64,000 nucleotides of DNA, from the NCBI GenBank assembly GCA_045539315.1, contig JAZQFC010000039.1, positions 1 through 64,000 on the forward strand, written 5' to 3'. Within the stretch, counting starts at the first letter, position 1, and every line of letters begins with the position of its first letter. A model generated the notes under the pieces. That model was not told the DNA's origin. It worked only from the letters and a program-made list of their open reading frames with translations, and did no database searches. A program made the translations under genes and the position numbers. Positions 8,263 through 17,465 of the stretch are shown in pieces. The stretch comes from RUG11462 sp045539315. GTDB lineage: Bacteria; Bacillota; Clostridia; Oscillospirales; Acutalibacteraceae.

Positions 8263-11200
8263 ATGAACAAACCTACCGAAAACAATAAAAAATCAATAAA
8301 GAAAAGTTTTTATCAATCTATGTTTTTTGATGAGTTTATTAAGCGCGACCTTTTTACAAACAAAGGGCTTTTGTTAGGCGAAGAAAAAAAGGTTTGGGCT
8401 TTTAATGCCGGTAATACTTTTACAGGCAACCCAAAATGGCTTTTTATATATGTTAACAAATACCGCAAAGATATTGACGCTTATTGGCTTTGCGATAATG
8501 TTGAAACGGTTGACTATGTGCGTTCACTCGGATACAAAGCGTATGCTTTTAACGCAGGCGGCGGTATTGAAGTTAAAAACAGAGCCGGTGTTTTTGTTAC
8601 AGAGCAGGTTAAAGAGCAAATTCCAAAAGGAATGGAAAACGCTATTTTATTAAACCTTTATCACGGCGTTGGTTGTAAAACTATTGAGAGAAAAGTTGAT
8701 AGTGGTTTTTTGGTTGACAAAATTATGACTAAATACATTCGTCATAGCAACTACTACTTTAACAATATGTTGTTTTTGGTTACTTCTCCGCTGATGGAAA
8801 AGCATTTTATGAATCAAGTTGGCGTTGATGAAGAGCATATTATAAGAGCGGGCTACCCAAGATGCACCTATCAGCAAAATTATAGTAAAATTGCAACTTT
8901 TAATCATAAAATAATTGATAAGAAAAAGATTAATAAAGACACAAAAGTTGTTGCTTATGCGCCAACTTATCGTGATAACAACGGTGTTGATTTGATGAAT
9001 AGCGCCATTCCTGATATGGACGCTTTAGAAAAGCAACTTAAGAAAAACAATATGCTTTTCATTTTCAAAATGCACCCATTTGTTGTGTCTGATATTAACT
9101 ATCAAAACATTATGAAAAAGTATGAAAATTCGCCATACTTTTTATTCTGGGATAATAATAACGACTTTTACGAGGTTATGGACAAGGTTGACATAGCCGT
9201 TGTTGACTATTCTTCAATTTTTTATGACTTTTTAGCGGCAGGCGTTAAAAATTATGTTAGATACTTTTTTGATTATGACAACCCTGAAAATTTAAGAGAT
9301 TTTGCTTATGACTGCAAAGAAATGACTTGTGGTAAAATCTGCAGTAATTTCCAAGAGTTTTTAGCGGTGTTTGATGATATTGAAAGCACTGATAGCGAAA
9401 ATGAAGAACGTCAAAGAATTTATGATCTTTTCTGGCAATATTCTGACAAAGATACTTTTGAAAAAATCATAAATCAAACTTTAGAGTTTCAGGCTAAAAA
9501 ACAAGTTGCGCCTACACTTTATAGTTTTGATATTTTTGATACTATTATTTCTAGAAAAGGTTTGCACCCACATAGTATTTTTTACAAAATTAAAGAGCAA
9601 CTTGAAAAAAGTGAAATGAACTTCCCTGCTCATTTTATTGAAAATTTTGTTGGGATAAGAATTAAATCTGAACAAAATGCGAGAGAATATTACAACAAAA
9701 CAATGTATATAAGAAAAGACAACCATCGTGAGATTACTCTTATGGAAATCATTGAGCGAATGGCTGATTTATATGCATTTACTGATGAGCAGAAAAAGTA
9801 TTTATATAATCTTGAATGCAAAGCCGAATTAGAAGACTGTATTCCAATTGAAAACGAGATTAATTATGTTGAAAGTCTTATTGATAACGGTCAAGATGTT
9901 GTGCTTATCAGCGATATGTACTTGCCTAAAGAGTTAATTGTAAAAATGCTCGGCAAAGTAAGTGAAAAAATTGCAAAACTTCCTTTGTTTTTATCAAGCG
10001 ACTACAAAGTGCAAAAAACAACAGGCAGACTTTATTTTGAAGTTTATAAATCATTTGAATTTTACAAATACGGCAGATGGATTCATCACGGTGACAACCG
10101 TTTAGCAGATAAAAAAATGCCTGAAAAATTAGGCATTGAAACAGTTCTTCACACTCCACCTAAATTTACAAATTACGAAAACGAACTTGTAAACAGTATC
10201 AAAAAATATGATGCTTATTTGGTTGCGGCACTTTTTGCAAGATTTAAAGCGCAAAACAAAGATTTAAAAGATTATTTTTGTTATTCTTACGCTTCTCTTA
10301 CATTTGTGCCTTATATTATCTGGGCGGTAAAAGATGCGCAAAGACGTGGAATTGATACGCTTTACTTTATCTCGCGTGATGGTCATCATTTAAAACGAAT
10401 TGCAGATAAAGTTATTGAAAAAATCGGCGCAAAAGTCAAAACAAAATATATTTATGGTTCAAGAAAAGTTTGGAGAATTCCATCTTTTATTGATGAATTT
10501 GATGAGTCATTTTTCTTGCCATTTGGCAATGTTGAATCTGCAACAAACTTTAAAAAACTTTTACAAGCCCTTTGCCTTGACAAGAAAACATTTATTAAAA
10601 TCTTCCCTAATCTTTCTTATTTGAAAGACATAAAATCTTTCTCTAAAAAATTGAGAAAAACAATAATTTCTGTGCTTTCAAATTCAAATGAATACAAAGA
10701 ATATCTTTTGAATTATGCAAAAGAAAAACGCGAAATTATTGACGAGTATTTCAAACAAGAAATGAATTTTGACGAGAAATTTGCCTTTGTTGAATACTGG
10801 GGCAGAGGTTACACTCAAACTTGTCATACTCGCCTTTTGCAAAATGTTGCCGGTGTAAAATGTGATGTGCCATATTACTATATGCGTTCTATCTACCCTA
10901 CTATCGGTAGCGATGTGAGATACAACTACACCGACTGCAACGCTTCGCTCATTTTCGTTGAGGCTCTTTTTGCAAATATTGATTACAAGAGTATTGAAGA
11001 ATATGCTCATGATGAGAGTGGTAAAGTTGTCCCTGTAAAGCAAAAAGCCGACTGCGATATGGCGCTTTTTGAGGCTATGAATACTCGACTTTTGCAGTTT
11101 ACAGACGATTATTTATCACTTGATGTTGCCGACTTTGACTATTTAGGCAGAGCGCTTTTGAAATTCTCGCTTGAATATTTTAGAGATAATCAAACTGACG

Positions 11201-12558
11201 AAGTTTTGGTTAATACAATTGCGCCACTTATTGACGCGGTAGGGCTTTTTGGTGATAAACGCGAGTTTGCACCTAAACTGACAAAAGAAATTGTTGATAA
11301 AATAGTTTTAAAGGAAGTAAATCCTATTGACGTTACAAGTTCTATCCCTATGTCACTTGCAAGAAGTGACAAGGAAGTGCAAGATTATTACGAGTATATG
11401 ACTGTAATTAAACCTGCCGAGGAAAAAGAACTTAAAAAGAGCAAAAAGAATAAATATGACGCAAAAGCGGTTGACTTTAACAATAAGTTGAGAATGATAG
11501 GCTTTAAAAATATAAAACAAAGCAATATGAGATTTTATAAGCAGTTTGCTAAATTAAAAACCGAGAAAATCGCTGTGTTTTTCGGCGATAATATTGAAGC
11601 AAACGAAAACTATATCTCGCTTATAAAAGAGTTTGAGAAAAAAGGTTATAGCATAAAATCTCTCATTTGCAAAGATATTTATTCTGCCGATGAGTTAGAA
11701 TTAATTGCAAAGGCAAAATATGTTGTGACTGATGTTGAAAACGAGTTTTTTGCGCTTCATAAATTCAGAAAAGAAACTCGCGTTATAAAACTTTATAAAG
11801 ACACGTTCCCTATTGATAAATTCGGTGTTGAAGATATTGAATATGGTAAAAAGAGCGATTTCAAACTCAAATCTGCCATTTTCAATGCTAATTGTGACGT
11901 TTTAGCGGTATCAGGCAAAAATATAGTTGACAGATTTAATAGCGGTTTTAAAAATGCAAGTAAAGTTATAAAGCCTGTTGGTGTGCCTGCAACTGATTTG
12001 TATTTTGACCAAGAATTTAAACAAAATGCAAAAACAAAAATCGATAAAATCAATACTCAAAACAAAAAGGTTATTGTTTATTTGCCAAGATTTATTAGTT
12101 CTAAAAAATCTACCTTTGATTTTGTTGATTTCAAGGCTTTAAAAGAAAAGTTGCAAGACGAATATATTTTGCTTGTTAAGTGCGAAGAAAATGATTTTGC
12201 AGGTTGCTTTGAAACTAACGATGAGTTTATACATTTGCTTGATGATAGCATTTCCGCTAGAGAAGCGCTTATTTGCAGCGATGTTATTATCGGCGACTAC
12301 TCATCTATAATGCTTGAATCTGCAATTTTGAAAAAACCTATTATTTTCACAGGTGTTTATGAAGGCGAAAAATGTTGTTTGCCACTTGATGAAATAAATC
12401 AAAAATTAAATGCAGAAATCGCAGATGATACATTTGAATTGGTTTCATTGATTTCAAACACAACTGAATTTGATGGCGATGTTTTTGACGAATTTATAGC
12501 AGAATATTTCAGCACTGACCACGGCAAAACAAACGCGCAAAAAATTATAGAAGTTTAA
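8263..12558 (+). CDS. TagF-like glycerophosphotransferase / HAD-like / second TagF-like fusion protein
   Basis: This is a three-part enzyme of 1431 residues, probably cytoplasmic or membrane-associated, building a polyol-phosphate surface polymer. Residues 1-405 form a complete CDP-glycerol glycerophosphotransferase domain with LYHG (132-135), APTYR (233-237), KMHPF (269-273) and VDYSS (314-318). Residues about 418-1090 hold a HAD-type phosphatase-like domain (SFDIFDT at 421-427, LISDMYLP near 550) and its usual companion region (YFISRDGHH). Residues about 1095-1431 are a second GT-B half. It keeps IGDYSSI near 1344 but lost the HG motif, which reads LYKDTFPID, so it is probably non-catalytic. 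No other wall-polymer genes adjoin it. Polymer and donor are not determined. Confidence 0.8.
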   Translation: MNKPTENNKKSIKKSFYQSMFFDEFIKRDLFTNKGLLLGEEKKVWAFNAGNTFTGNPKWLFIYVNKYRKDIDAYWLCDNVETVDYVRSLGYKAYAFNAGGGIEVKNRAGVFVTEQVKEQIPKGMENAILLNLYHGVGCKTIERKVDSGFLVDKIMTKYIRHSNYYFNNMLFLVTSPLMEKHFMNQVGVDEEHIIRAGYPRCTYQQNYSKIATFNHKIIDKKKINKDTKVVAYAPTYRDNNGVDLMNSAIPDMDALEKQLKKNNMLFIFKMHPFVVSDINYQNIMKKYENSPYFLFWDNNNDFYEVMDKVDIAVVDYSSIFYDFLAAGVKNYVRYFFDYDNPENLRDFAYDCKEMTCGKICSNFQEFLAVFDDIESTDSENEERQRIYDLFWQYSDKDTFEKIINQTLEFQAKKQVAPTLYSFDIFDTIISRKGLHPHSIFYKIKEQLEKSEMNFPAHFIENFVGIRIKSEQNAREYYNKTMYIRKDNHREITLMEIIERMADLYAFTDEQKKYLYNLECKAELEDCIPIENEINYVESLIDNGQDVVLISDMYLPKELIVKMLGKVSEKIAKLPLFLSSDYKVQKTTGRLYFEVYKSFEFYKYGRWIHHGDNRLADKKMPEKLGIETVLHTPPKFTNYENELVNSIKKYDAYLVAALFARFKAQNKDLKDYFCYSYASLTFVPYIIWAVKDAQRRGIDTLYFISRDGHHLKRIADKVIEKIGAKVKTKYIYGSRKVWRIPSFIDEFDESFFLPFGNVESATNFKKLLQALCLDKKTFIKIFPNLSYLKDIKSFSKKLRKTIISVLSNSNEYKEYLLNYAKEKREIIDEYFKQEMNFDEKFAFVEYWGRGYTQTCHTRLLQNVAGVKCDVPYYYMRSIYPTIGSDVRYNYTDCNASLIFVEALFANIDYKSIEEYAHDESGKVVPVKQKADCDMALFEAMNTRLLQFTDDYLSLDVADFDYLGRALLKFSLEYFRDNQTDEVLVNTIAPLIDAVGLFGDKREFAPKLTKEIVDKIVLKEVNPIDVTSSIPMSLARSDKEVQDYYEYMTVIKPAEEKELKKSKKNKYDAKAVDFNNKLRMIGFKNIKQSNMRFYKQFAKLKTEKIAVFFGDNIEANENYISLIKEFEKKGYSIKSLICKDIYSADELELIAKAKYVVTDVENEFFALHKFRKETRVIKLYKDTFPIDKFGVEDIEYGKKSDFKLKSAIFNANCDVLAVSGKNIVDRFNSGFKNASKVIKPVGVPATDLYFDQEFKQNAKTKIDKINTQNKKVIVYLPRFISSKKSTFDFVDFKALKEKLQDEYILLVKCEENDFAGCFETNDEFIHLLDDSISAREALICSDVIIGDYSSIMLESAILKKPIIFTGVYEGEKCCLPLDEINQKLNAEIADDTFELVSLISNTTEFDGDVFDEFIAEYFSTDHGKTNAQKIIEV

Positions 12559-12577
12559 TAAAAAAGGAGTTTTGAAG

Positions 12578-13051
12578 ATGTATAAAAACGTTGGAAAAAA
12601 GATAAAAGTATTTTCAATTATTCTTGCTTGGGTAATAATTGCAGTTAGTTCATTTTTTGCTTTTTATCGTTTCTTTTTAAATGAATTTTCAACAACAAGC
12701 GTTATGATTTCTATTGGAATTATTGTTGGCGGTTGTATTATTGCAGTTGTGCTTTCTTGGTTTTTATATGCTTTTGGTGTTATAACTGAAACAAATGAAG
12801 CAACAAAAGAAAGCCTTGAAAATTTAGAATTCGCCATTGAAAATCTAACTAAAGAATTAACATCAAAACGAAAAAACAACGCTACTATTAGCAAAGATGA
12901 AATTCCTTTAGGCGATTTTAAACTACCGGAAACTCGCGAAGAACTTTTTAGCAGTCAACTTAAAAAACTCAAAAAAGATTATGAGATGAGCAGAATAACT
13001 TATGACGAGTATGAAGAAGGCAAACGCAAGTTAGAGCAAAAATACAAATAA
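12578..13051 (+). CDS. Two-helix membrane protein with SHOCT-like tail
   Basis: The 157-residue protein has two hydrophobic segments (about 12-31 and 42-66), a charged coiled-coil stretch and a C-terminal helix pair, LKKLKKDYEMSRITYDEYEE. That tail resembles the SHOCT oligomerisation motif (leucine-rich helix, then ITxEEYE). I chose the ATG at 12578, 8 bp after AAGGAG, over an in-frame TTG six bases earlier. It lies 19 bp after the glycopolymer fusion gene and is probably cotranscribed with it. It may be a membrane partner, but function is unknown. Confidence 0.75.
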   Translation: MYKNVGKKIKVFSIILAWVIIAVSSFFAFYRFFLNEFSTTSVMISIGIIVGGCIIAVVLSWFLYAFGVITETNEATKESLENLEFAIENLTKELTSKRKNNATISKDEIPLGDFKLPETREELFSSQLKKLKKDYEMSRITYDEYEEGKRKLEQKYK

Positions 13052-13061
13052 AAAACAATTA

Positions 13062-13103
13062 AAAAATCCGAAATTCACTTTAATCAGTGAATTTCGGATT
13101 TTT
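13062..13103. terminator. Bidirectional terminator, 18-bp perfect stem
   Basis: An 18-bp stem (13062-13079 with 13086-13103) around a TTAATC loop carries A and T tracts at its ends. It serves both the plus-strand gene ending at 13051 and the convergent fucosidase gene. Confidence 0.93.
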
Positions 13104-13122
13104 AATTTAAAGAACAGTCTTA

Positions 13123-14556
13123 TTATGAATAAAATAAAATGCTTTTAATAACGGGACATTTTCTGAATTTATAAAAGACAACTTTTATTTCATTACAGTT
13201 TAACTGATTTAACATAATTATTTTTTTATAGCCAATAGTAGCACCCTTGTAAACAGACTTACCGTCTGCAAAAATCTCAAATTCTTCTACGCGTTGACTA
13301 AAATTCAAATCCTCGCAGAGAATAATATGACTAAACGATTCAGATGCGTTAAAAGAAAAAGTTAAATAAGCCTCTTCACAGTAATCTGTAGGTTTCCAAT
13401 GTGTATCTTCTGCAGACAATACATTTTCTGCCCTGCTGTCTTCTTCTTGACAACAAGCGATAACACTGACAGGCGTAATGGGGCTTGCATACAAATCATC
13501 AATGAAATGCCCTATCTCTTCAAGCCGAGATGCATCATAATCGGTAATATAACCATTATAATGAGGCGGAATATTAAGTAATAAAACGCTATTGCCACCC
13601 ACAGAATTTATATATATCTTCTTTAGTTCTTCTAAAGAACGAACTTTACTATCTTCTTCCTCATGATAAAACCAGCCGGGACGAATAGAAGTATCTACTT
13701 CTGCGGGATACCATATAAAAGATTTTTCGTTTTTAACAACATCCCAACTGCCAAGGTCTTTGTCCCATTCTTTTAACTCACGAAGACGAAGCCCATCTTC
13801 CTCCGACTTTTGAGAAGATTCAGCAATATCATTTTGCGAAAAAAGTCTGCTTGGCACAACACTCCATTCAGCCTCACGACAAACGCCTGCCTCATTACCA
13901 CACCATCGCACATCCGGACCGCTTACTGATATAACGGCATCCGGCTGCAGGGTGCGTATAAGATTGTAGTATCTTCCCCAATCATAAACCTGCTTTTTAC
14001 CATTTTTTCCTTCACCACAAGCGCCATCAAACCACACTGCATAAACTTCACCGTAATTTGTAAGAAGTTCTGTCAGTTGATTACAAAAGTAATCATCATA
14101 TACCTTGCCCAACCCATAAGTTTGCTCATGGGTATCCCAAGGAGAAAGGTAAATCCCAAATTTTATGTTGTATTTACGGCAAGAATCAGAAAGCATTTTA
14201 ACAATATCTTTGCCAAAAGGCGTATGCATCACAGAATGAGTTGTATACTTTGTATTCCAAAGGCAAAATCCATCATGATGTTTTGCAGTTATAATACACG
14301 CCTTTATCTGCGCTTTAACAAGAGACTCACACCATTGGTCAGTCGATAAAGATGTGGGATTAAAAATAGAAATATCTTCTTTTCCGTCACCCCATTCACG
14401 ATTCGTAAAAGAGTTGATACCGTAATGGAAAAAAGCCGTAAATTCTAACATTTGCCATTCTAACTGTCTTTTTGACGGAACAGTTGACACAAGAGCTTCT
14501 GTCAGTTTTTTATCTTCGCAACTCAAATTATAATTACTTTCATTGCAAGTACACAT
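13123..14556 (-). CDS. Alpha-L-fucosidase, GH29 (subfamily B-like), cytoplasmic
   Basis: The enzyme removes alpha-linked L-fucose from glycans. The 477-residue protein contains the GH29 signatures FFHYGINSF, TAKHHDGFCLW (His93-His94), GIYLSPWD and YAVWFDGACG, where Asp177 is the predicted nucleophile. A C-terminal beta-sandwich (about 375-477) resembles a degenerate carbohydrate-binding module. There is no signal peptide, so it probably acts on imported fucosyl-oligosaccharides. No sugar transporter or fucose catabolic genes lie beside it. The start has an AAAGG site 12 bp upstream, a little far. The upstream neighbour is an unrelated plus-strand unit. Confidence 0.88.
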   Translation of the reverse strand: MCTCNESNYNLSCEDKKLTEALVSTVPSKRQLEWQMLEFTAFFHYGINSFTNREWGDGKEDISIFNPTSLSTDQWCESLVKAQIKACIITAKHHDGFCLWNTKYTTHSVMHTPFGKDIVKMLSDSCRKYNIKFGIYLSPWDTHEQTYGLGKVYDDYFCNQLTELLTNYGEVYAVWFDGACGEGKNGKKQVYDWGRYYNLIRTLQPDAVISVSGPDVRWCGNEAGVCREAEWSVVPSRLFSQNDIAESSQKSEEDGLRLRELKEWDKDLGSWDVVKNEKSFIWYPAEVDTSIRPGWFYHEEEDSKVRSLEELKKIYINSVGGNSVLLLNIPPHYNGYITDYDASRLEEIGHFIDDLYASPITPVSVIACCQEEDSRAENVLSAEDTHWKPTDYCEEAYLTFSFNASESFSHIILCEDLNFSQRVEEFEIFADGKSVYKGATIGYKKIIMLNQLNCNEIKVVFYKFRKCPVIKSILFYS

Positions 14557-14577
14557 TTAACATTTAAACCTTTCTGT

Positions 14578-15840
14578 TTATTTTGTTGTTACCTTTTTAA
14601 CTTTAGTCCACTCGCTAAAAGTATTAAACTTAAATGCTTTTCTGATTTGCACATAATAAGTTGTGCCATCTTTAAGTTTATCAATAGTTTTAATTTGCGA
14701 ACTGAATTTAAAGTTTTTGGCTTTCTTCATATCCTCATTTTTTGAATATTTAACTTGATAATACCAAATTCCCTTGTAGTCCTTCTTCATATTAATCTTG
14801 AAAGATTTTTTGCCGGAGGTTAATGTAAATTTTGGTGTTTTAATAAGTCTAAAATTCAATTTTCTTGGTTTTGAAGTAATACCATAAACTCTGCCTAAAT
14901 CTTCTAATTCAAAAAAGCCGGTTGCTCTGAAATAATACTTTTTATCAGGGCTTAAATTTTTAATAGTGGTTCTGTTATTTCTTTTAAGAATAACATCTTT
15001 AGCCTTTTTCCACTCTCCGCCTTTTTCTTTATATTCTACTGTGTATTTAGAAAATTTATCATATCTAAATTCTATAGTAGCGGTTGTTGTATCTTTAAAA
15101 TAAACTCTTGGTTTATATGTTTTATACCCTACTATAGCGTTTTTAACTTCTTCAACAACTGCAGATTTTACATCTTCTGCCGCCGCCCAAGCACATGTAG
15201 AATTTTCAGTAACTATATAAAGGAAATTACCATCTAAAACACTAGAGATTTCAGCAGTATAATCATCAACTAAATCAGCGTTGGTTTTAACAATTTTATG
15301 TGGCATTTTAATGAGAATAGAATAATCTATTTCCATATCAAAAGCGCTTAAAACTTTTGCGGTATCTTCATCAATTCCACCCATTGTATAAAAGAACCAT
15401 TCTAACTCGTCTTTTACTGAATCGAAACTATAAATCATAAACTCATTTTGAGATATTTCTATATGACAAGTTTCATCATATAAATCTTTGAGTTTTTTAA
15501 TATCTACAGTATCAACGCTATAACTTGCATAAATAGGCTCTTGTTCAGTACCTATATTTTTAAAACTTCTGATAGCGGCGACATATTCTTGCAAATACTC
15601 AATAGTTTCATCATCAAGCACAAGAGTTTCCTCTGAATCATTTTCATCTAAAGAAATTGGTTTGCCCTTGTTATCTTCGATAAACTTTTCAAATTTTACA
15701 AGACTTGATTCAGGAACTTTAAGTTCAGAATATAACTTTGCTACTGATTTTTCTGAAATCTGAATTGTTTCTGTAATGCCACAACCAACAAGTCCGAAAC
15801 ACATTACAACAACTAATAAAATGGAAATAAGTTTTTTCAT
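14578..15840 (-). CDS. Lipoprotein with two Fn3-like repeats (paralogue 2)
   Basis: A lipoprotein signal peptide with lipobox LVGC (Cys20) starts this 420-residue protein. The N-terminal half (about 21-250) is an unknown domain shared with the neighbouring paralogue. The C-terminal half has Fn3-like strands: YTVEYKEKGGEWKKA with LSPDKKYYFRATG, then PKFTLTSGKKSFKI with YQVKYSKN. The same KxPKFxL...KK...YQVKYS signature recurs in the secreted proteins at 15874, 23446 and 32283. It lies 33 bp after its paralogue in the same direction, as expected for a tandem duplication. Function is unknown; surface binding is plausible. Confidence 0.75.
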   Translation of the reverse strand: MKKLISILLVVVMCFGLVGCGITETIQISEKSVAKLYSELKVPESSLVKFEKFIEDNKGKPISLDENDSEETLVLDDETIEYLQEYVAAIRSFKNIGTEQEPIYASYSVDTVDIKKLKDLYDETCHIEISQNEFMIYSFDSVKDELEWFFYTMGGIDEDTAKVLSAFDMEIDYSILIKMPHKIVKTNADLVDDYTAEISSVLDGNFLYIVTENSTCAWAAAEDVKSAVVEEVKNAIVGYKTYKPRVYFKDTTTATIEFRYDKFSKYTVEYKEKGGEWKKAKDVILKRNNRTTIKNLSPDKKYYFRATGFFELEDLGRVYGITSKPRKLNFRLIKTPKFTLTSGKKSFKINMKKDYKGIWYYQVKYSKNEDMKKAKNFKFSSQIKTIDKLKDGTTYYVQIRKAFKFNTFSEWTKVKKVTTK

Positions 15841-15873
15841 AACATTTTCCTCATTTAATTAAATCAAAACGAT

Positions 15874-17103
15874 TTATTTTGTTTTGATTTTTTTAGCTTT
15901 AGACCAGTCGCCATATACATAGTCAACTGATTTTCTTACTTGAACATAATAAGTTGTTTTTGCTTTTAAGCCATTAACTTTTTGAGTTTTGCTATAAACC
16001 CAAGCGGTTTTTGCTTTTTTCATATTCTTATTTGTAGAATATTTTACTTGATATTCTTCGCTTGGTCTTTTTGTAAATGAAACTTTAAAGCCTTTTTTGA
16101 GTGATGATAAAGTGAATTTAGGCGCTTTTAAATCAGCAAAGTTTTTAGTTGCTTCTTTAGAAGTGATACCACGAAGTTCACCAAATTCATCAGTTTCAAG
16201 AATACCGGTTATTCTAAAGAAATATTTCTTGCCTGGTTGCAATTTTTTAACATTGCAGTAGTAGTTGCTAGTTGTTTTATAAAGTTTCCATTTGCCACCG
16301 CTTACTTTATATTCAACTGCATATTTATCAAATCTTGAATCATTGATTTCAACTGATATACTTGTTTTGCTTGAGAAAGTCGCGCCTGGTTTTGCTGCTT
16401 TTGAATTTAAAGCGTCTTCTTTAGCCATATTAGCGATAGTTGCTTTAATATCTTCAGCATTAATCAAACTTTCATCTGCTTTTTCTGTGATAGCATACAA
16501 TGTTGTATCTTCAACACTCATAAGGTCAAATGTATAATCATTAACTAAAGTAGCGTTTGTTTTAACAATTTTATAAGGCATTGCAACTTCATATTCTACT
16601 TTAATTTCTTCGCCTGTGATTTCTTGATAATGCTTCATTATATCTTCGCCAAGAGCCTCTAATTCAGCCAACATATCGCCGCCAATTGCGCCATCTTTTT
16701 TGTAAGAATACATTAAAAATTCAGTTGTAGTTGCTTTTGTATAATATAATGAATCGCTTGAAAAATAGTCTAAATCTACAGTTTCAGTTTCTTCTTGAAT
16801 ATAATAAGTTTCATCGCCAACTACATCTTCTTTAGCATTTAACTTAAGTTCTTCAATAGACGCTTCCATTTCAACAACGCCTTCTTCATCTAAAACTTCA
16901 GTCATACCCATAAATTCGATTTCTTTACCGATGTTTGCATTTAAATACTCTACAATTCTGTCAAGCGCAGTTTTAGAATATGTAATCTTTGAAGATAATT
17001 CTACCTGACCGTCTTCTAAAATTGTAATACCTGTATGCATAACACAACTTGAGAGTGAAACGCACATTACAATTACCAATAAAATAGAAATAATTTTTTT
17101 CAT
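15874..17103 (-). CDS. Lipoprotein with two Fn3-like repeats (paralogue 1)
   Basis: This 409-residue lipoprotein (lipobox LSSC) has the same layout as the gene downstream. An N-terminal domain begins with ITILEDGQVELSSKITYSK and resembles the secreted domain following some Clostridia lipoboxes. Two Fn3-like units follow, including FFRITGILETDEFGELRGITSK and YQVKYSTNKNMKKAK. I chose the ATG at 17103, 9 bp after AGGAG; the longer ATG at 17124 lacks a ribosome binding site. A consensus promoter lies at 17155-17183, so this is the first gene of the pair. Function is unknown. Confidence 0.75.
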   Translation of the reverse strand: MKKIISILLVIVMCVSLSSCVMHTGITILEDGQVELSSKITYSKTALDRIVEYLNANIGKEIEFMGMTEVLDEEGVVEMEASIEELKLNAKEDVVGDETYYIQEETETVDLDYFSSDSLYYTKATTTEFLMYSYKKDGAIGGDMLAELEALGEDIMKHYQEITGEEIKVEYEVAMPYKIVKTNATLVNDYTFDLMSVEDTTLYAITEKADESLINAEDIKATIANMAKEDALNSKAAKPGATFSSKTSISVEINDSRFDKYAVEYKVSGGKWKLYKTTSNYYCNVKKLQPGKKYFFRITGILETDEFGELRGITSKEATKNFADLKAPKFTLSSLKKGFKVSFTKRPSEEYQVKYSTNKNMKKAKTAWVYSKTQKVNGLKAKTTYYVQVRKSVDYVYGDWSKAKKIKTK

Positions 17104-17154
17104 GATTTTTGCTCCTTTTTGCATTTACAAATATTTGCATTTTATTGCCCTTTT

Positions 17155-17183
17155 ATTATACTACTTTTAAAACCTAAAGTCAA
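17155..17183 (-). promoter_or_regulatory. Promoter of the tandem Fn3 lipoproteins
   Basis: On the minus strand, TTGACT (17178-17183), a 17-bp spacer and TATAAT (17155-17160) lie about 50 bp before the ATG at 17103. Confidence 0.7.
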
Positions 17184-17211
17184 CCATCACACAAAAAGCA
17201 AACTGCACAAA

Positions 17212-17248
17212 AAAGCACTTCCTTTTTTGTGCAAAAAAGAAGTGCTTT
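17212..17248 (-). terminator. Terminator of the cysteine-rich peptide gene
   Basis: On the minus strand, a long stem AAAGCACTTC..GAAGTGCTTT, extended by T6/A6 around a GCAC loop, is followed by more T residues. It begins 5 bp after the stop at 17254. Confidence 0.8.
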
Positions 17249-17253
17249 CAATT

Positions 17254-17418
17254 TTATTCGCAACACTCGTTGTTACAACAACAACTTGTAATTACTTGTT
17301 GACAACAGTTATCACACTGCGTTTCACAACCGCATTGAGATGTGTTTTGTTCGCAACAACCATTTATAATTCGAGCATTAACGCACTGGCAAGTGCAATC
17401 TCTATAATTATAGTTCAC
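17254..17418 (-). CDS. Cysteine-rich 54-residue peptide
   Basis: A GTG-started ORF preceded by AAGGTGGTG encodes 54 residues, of which 15 are cysteine. The cysteines occur as CxCxC near the N-terminus, then CC, CxC, CxxCC, CCC and CC. It has no signal peptide and few hydrophobic residues. The spacing suggests metal binding (metallothionein-like), disulfide packing or a modified-peptide precursor. No maturation enzyme is nearby, and it does not match the SCIFF pattern I know. It lies 47 bp downstream of the histidine phosphatase gene and is followed by its own terminator. An 8-bp inverted repeat could hide its ribosome binding site. Confidence 0.7.
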   Translation of the reverse strand: MNYNYRDCTCQCVNARIINGCCEQNTSQCGCETQCDNCCQQVITSCCCNNECCE

Positions 17419-17424
17419 TTTATC

Positions 17425-17457
17425 ACCACCTTATTACTATAATATGAAAAAGGTGGT
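17425..17457 (-). promoter_or_regulatory. Inverted repeat overlapping the ribosome binding site of the Cys-rich peptide
   Basis: On the minus strand, ACCACCTT (17450-17457) is complementary to AAGGTGGT (17425-17432), which is the Shine-Dalgarno sequence. The loop is 17 nt and contains a TATTAT/TATAGT-like -10. In read-through transcripts from the phosphatase gene, this hairpin would sequester the ribosome binding site. Confidence 0.4.
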
Positions 17458-17465
17458 ACTTAAGG

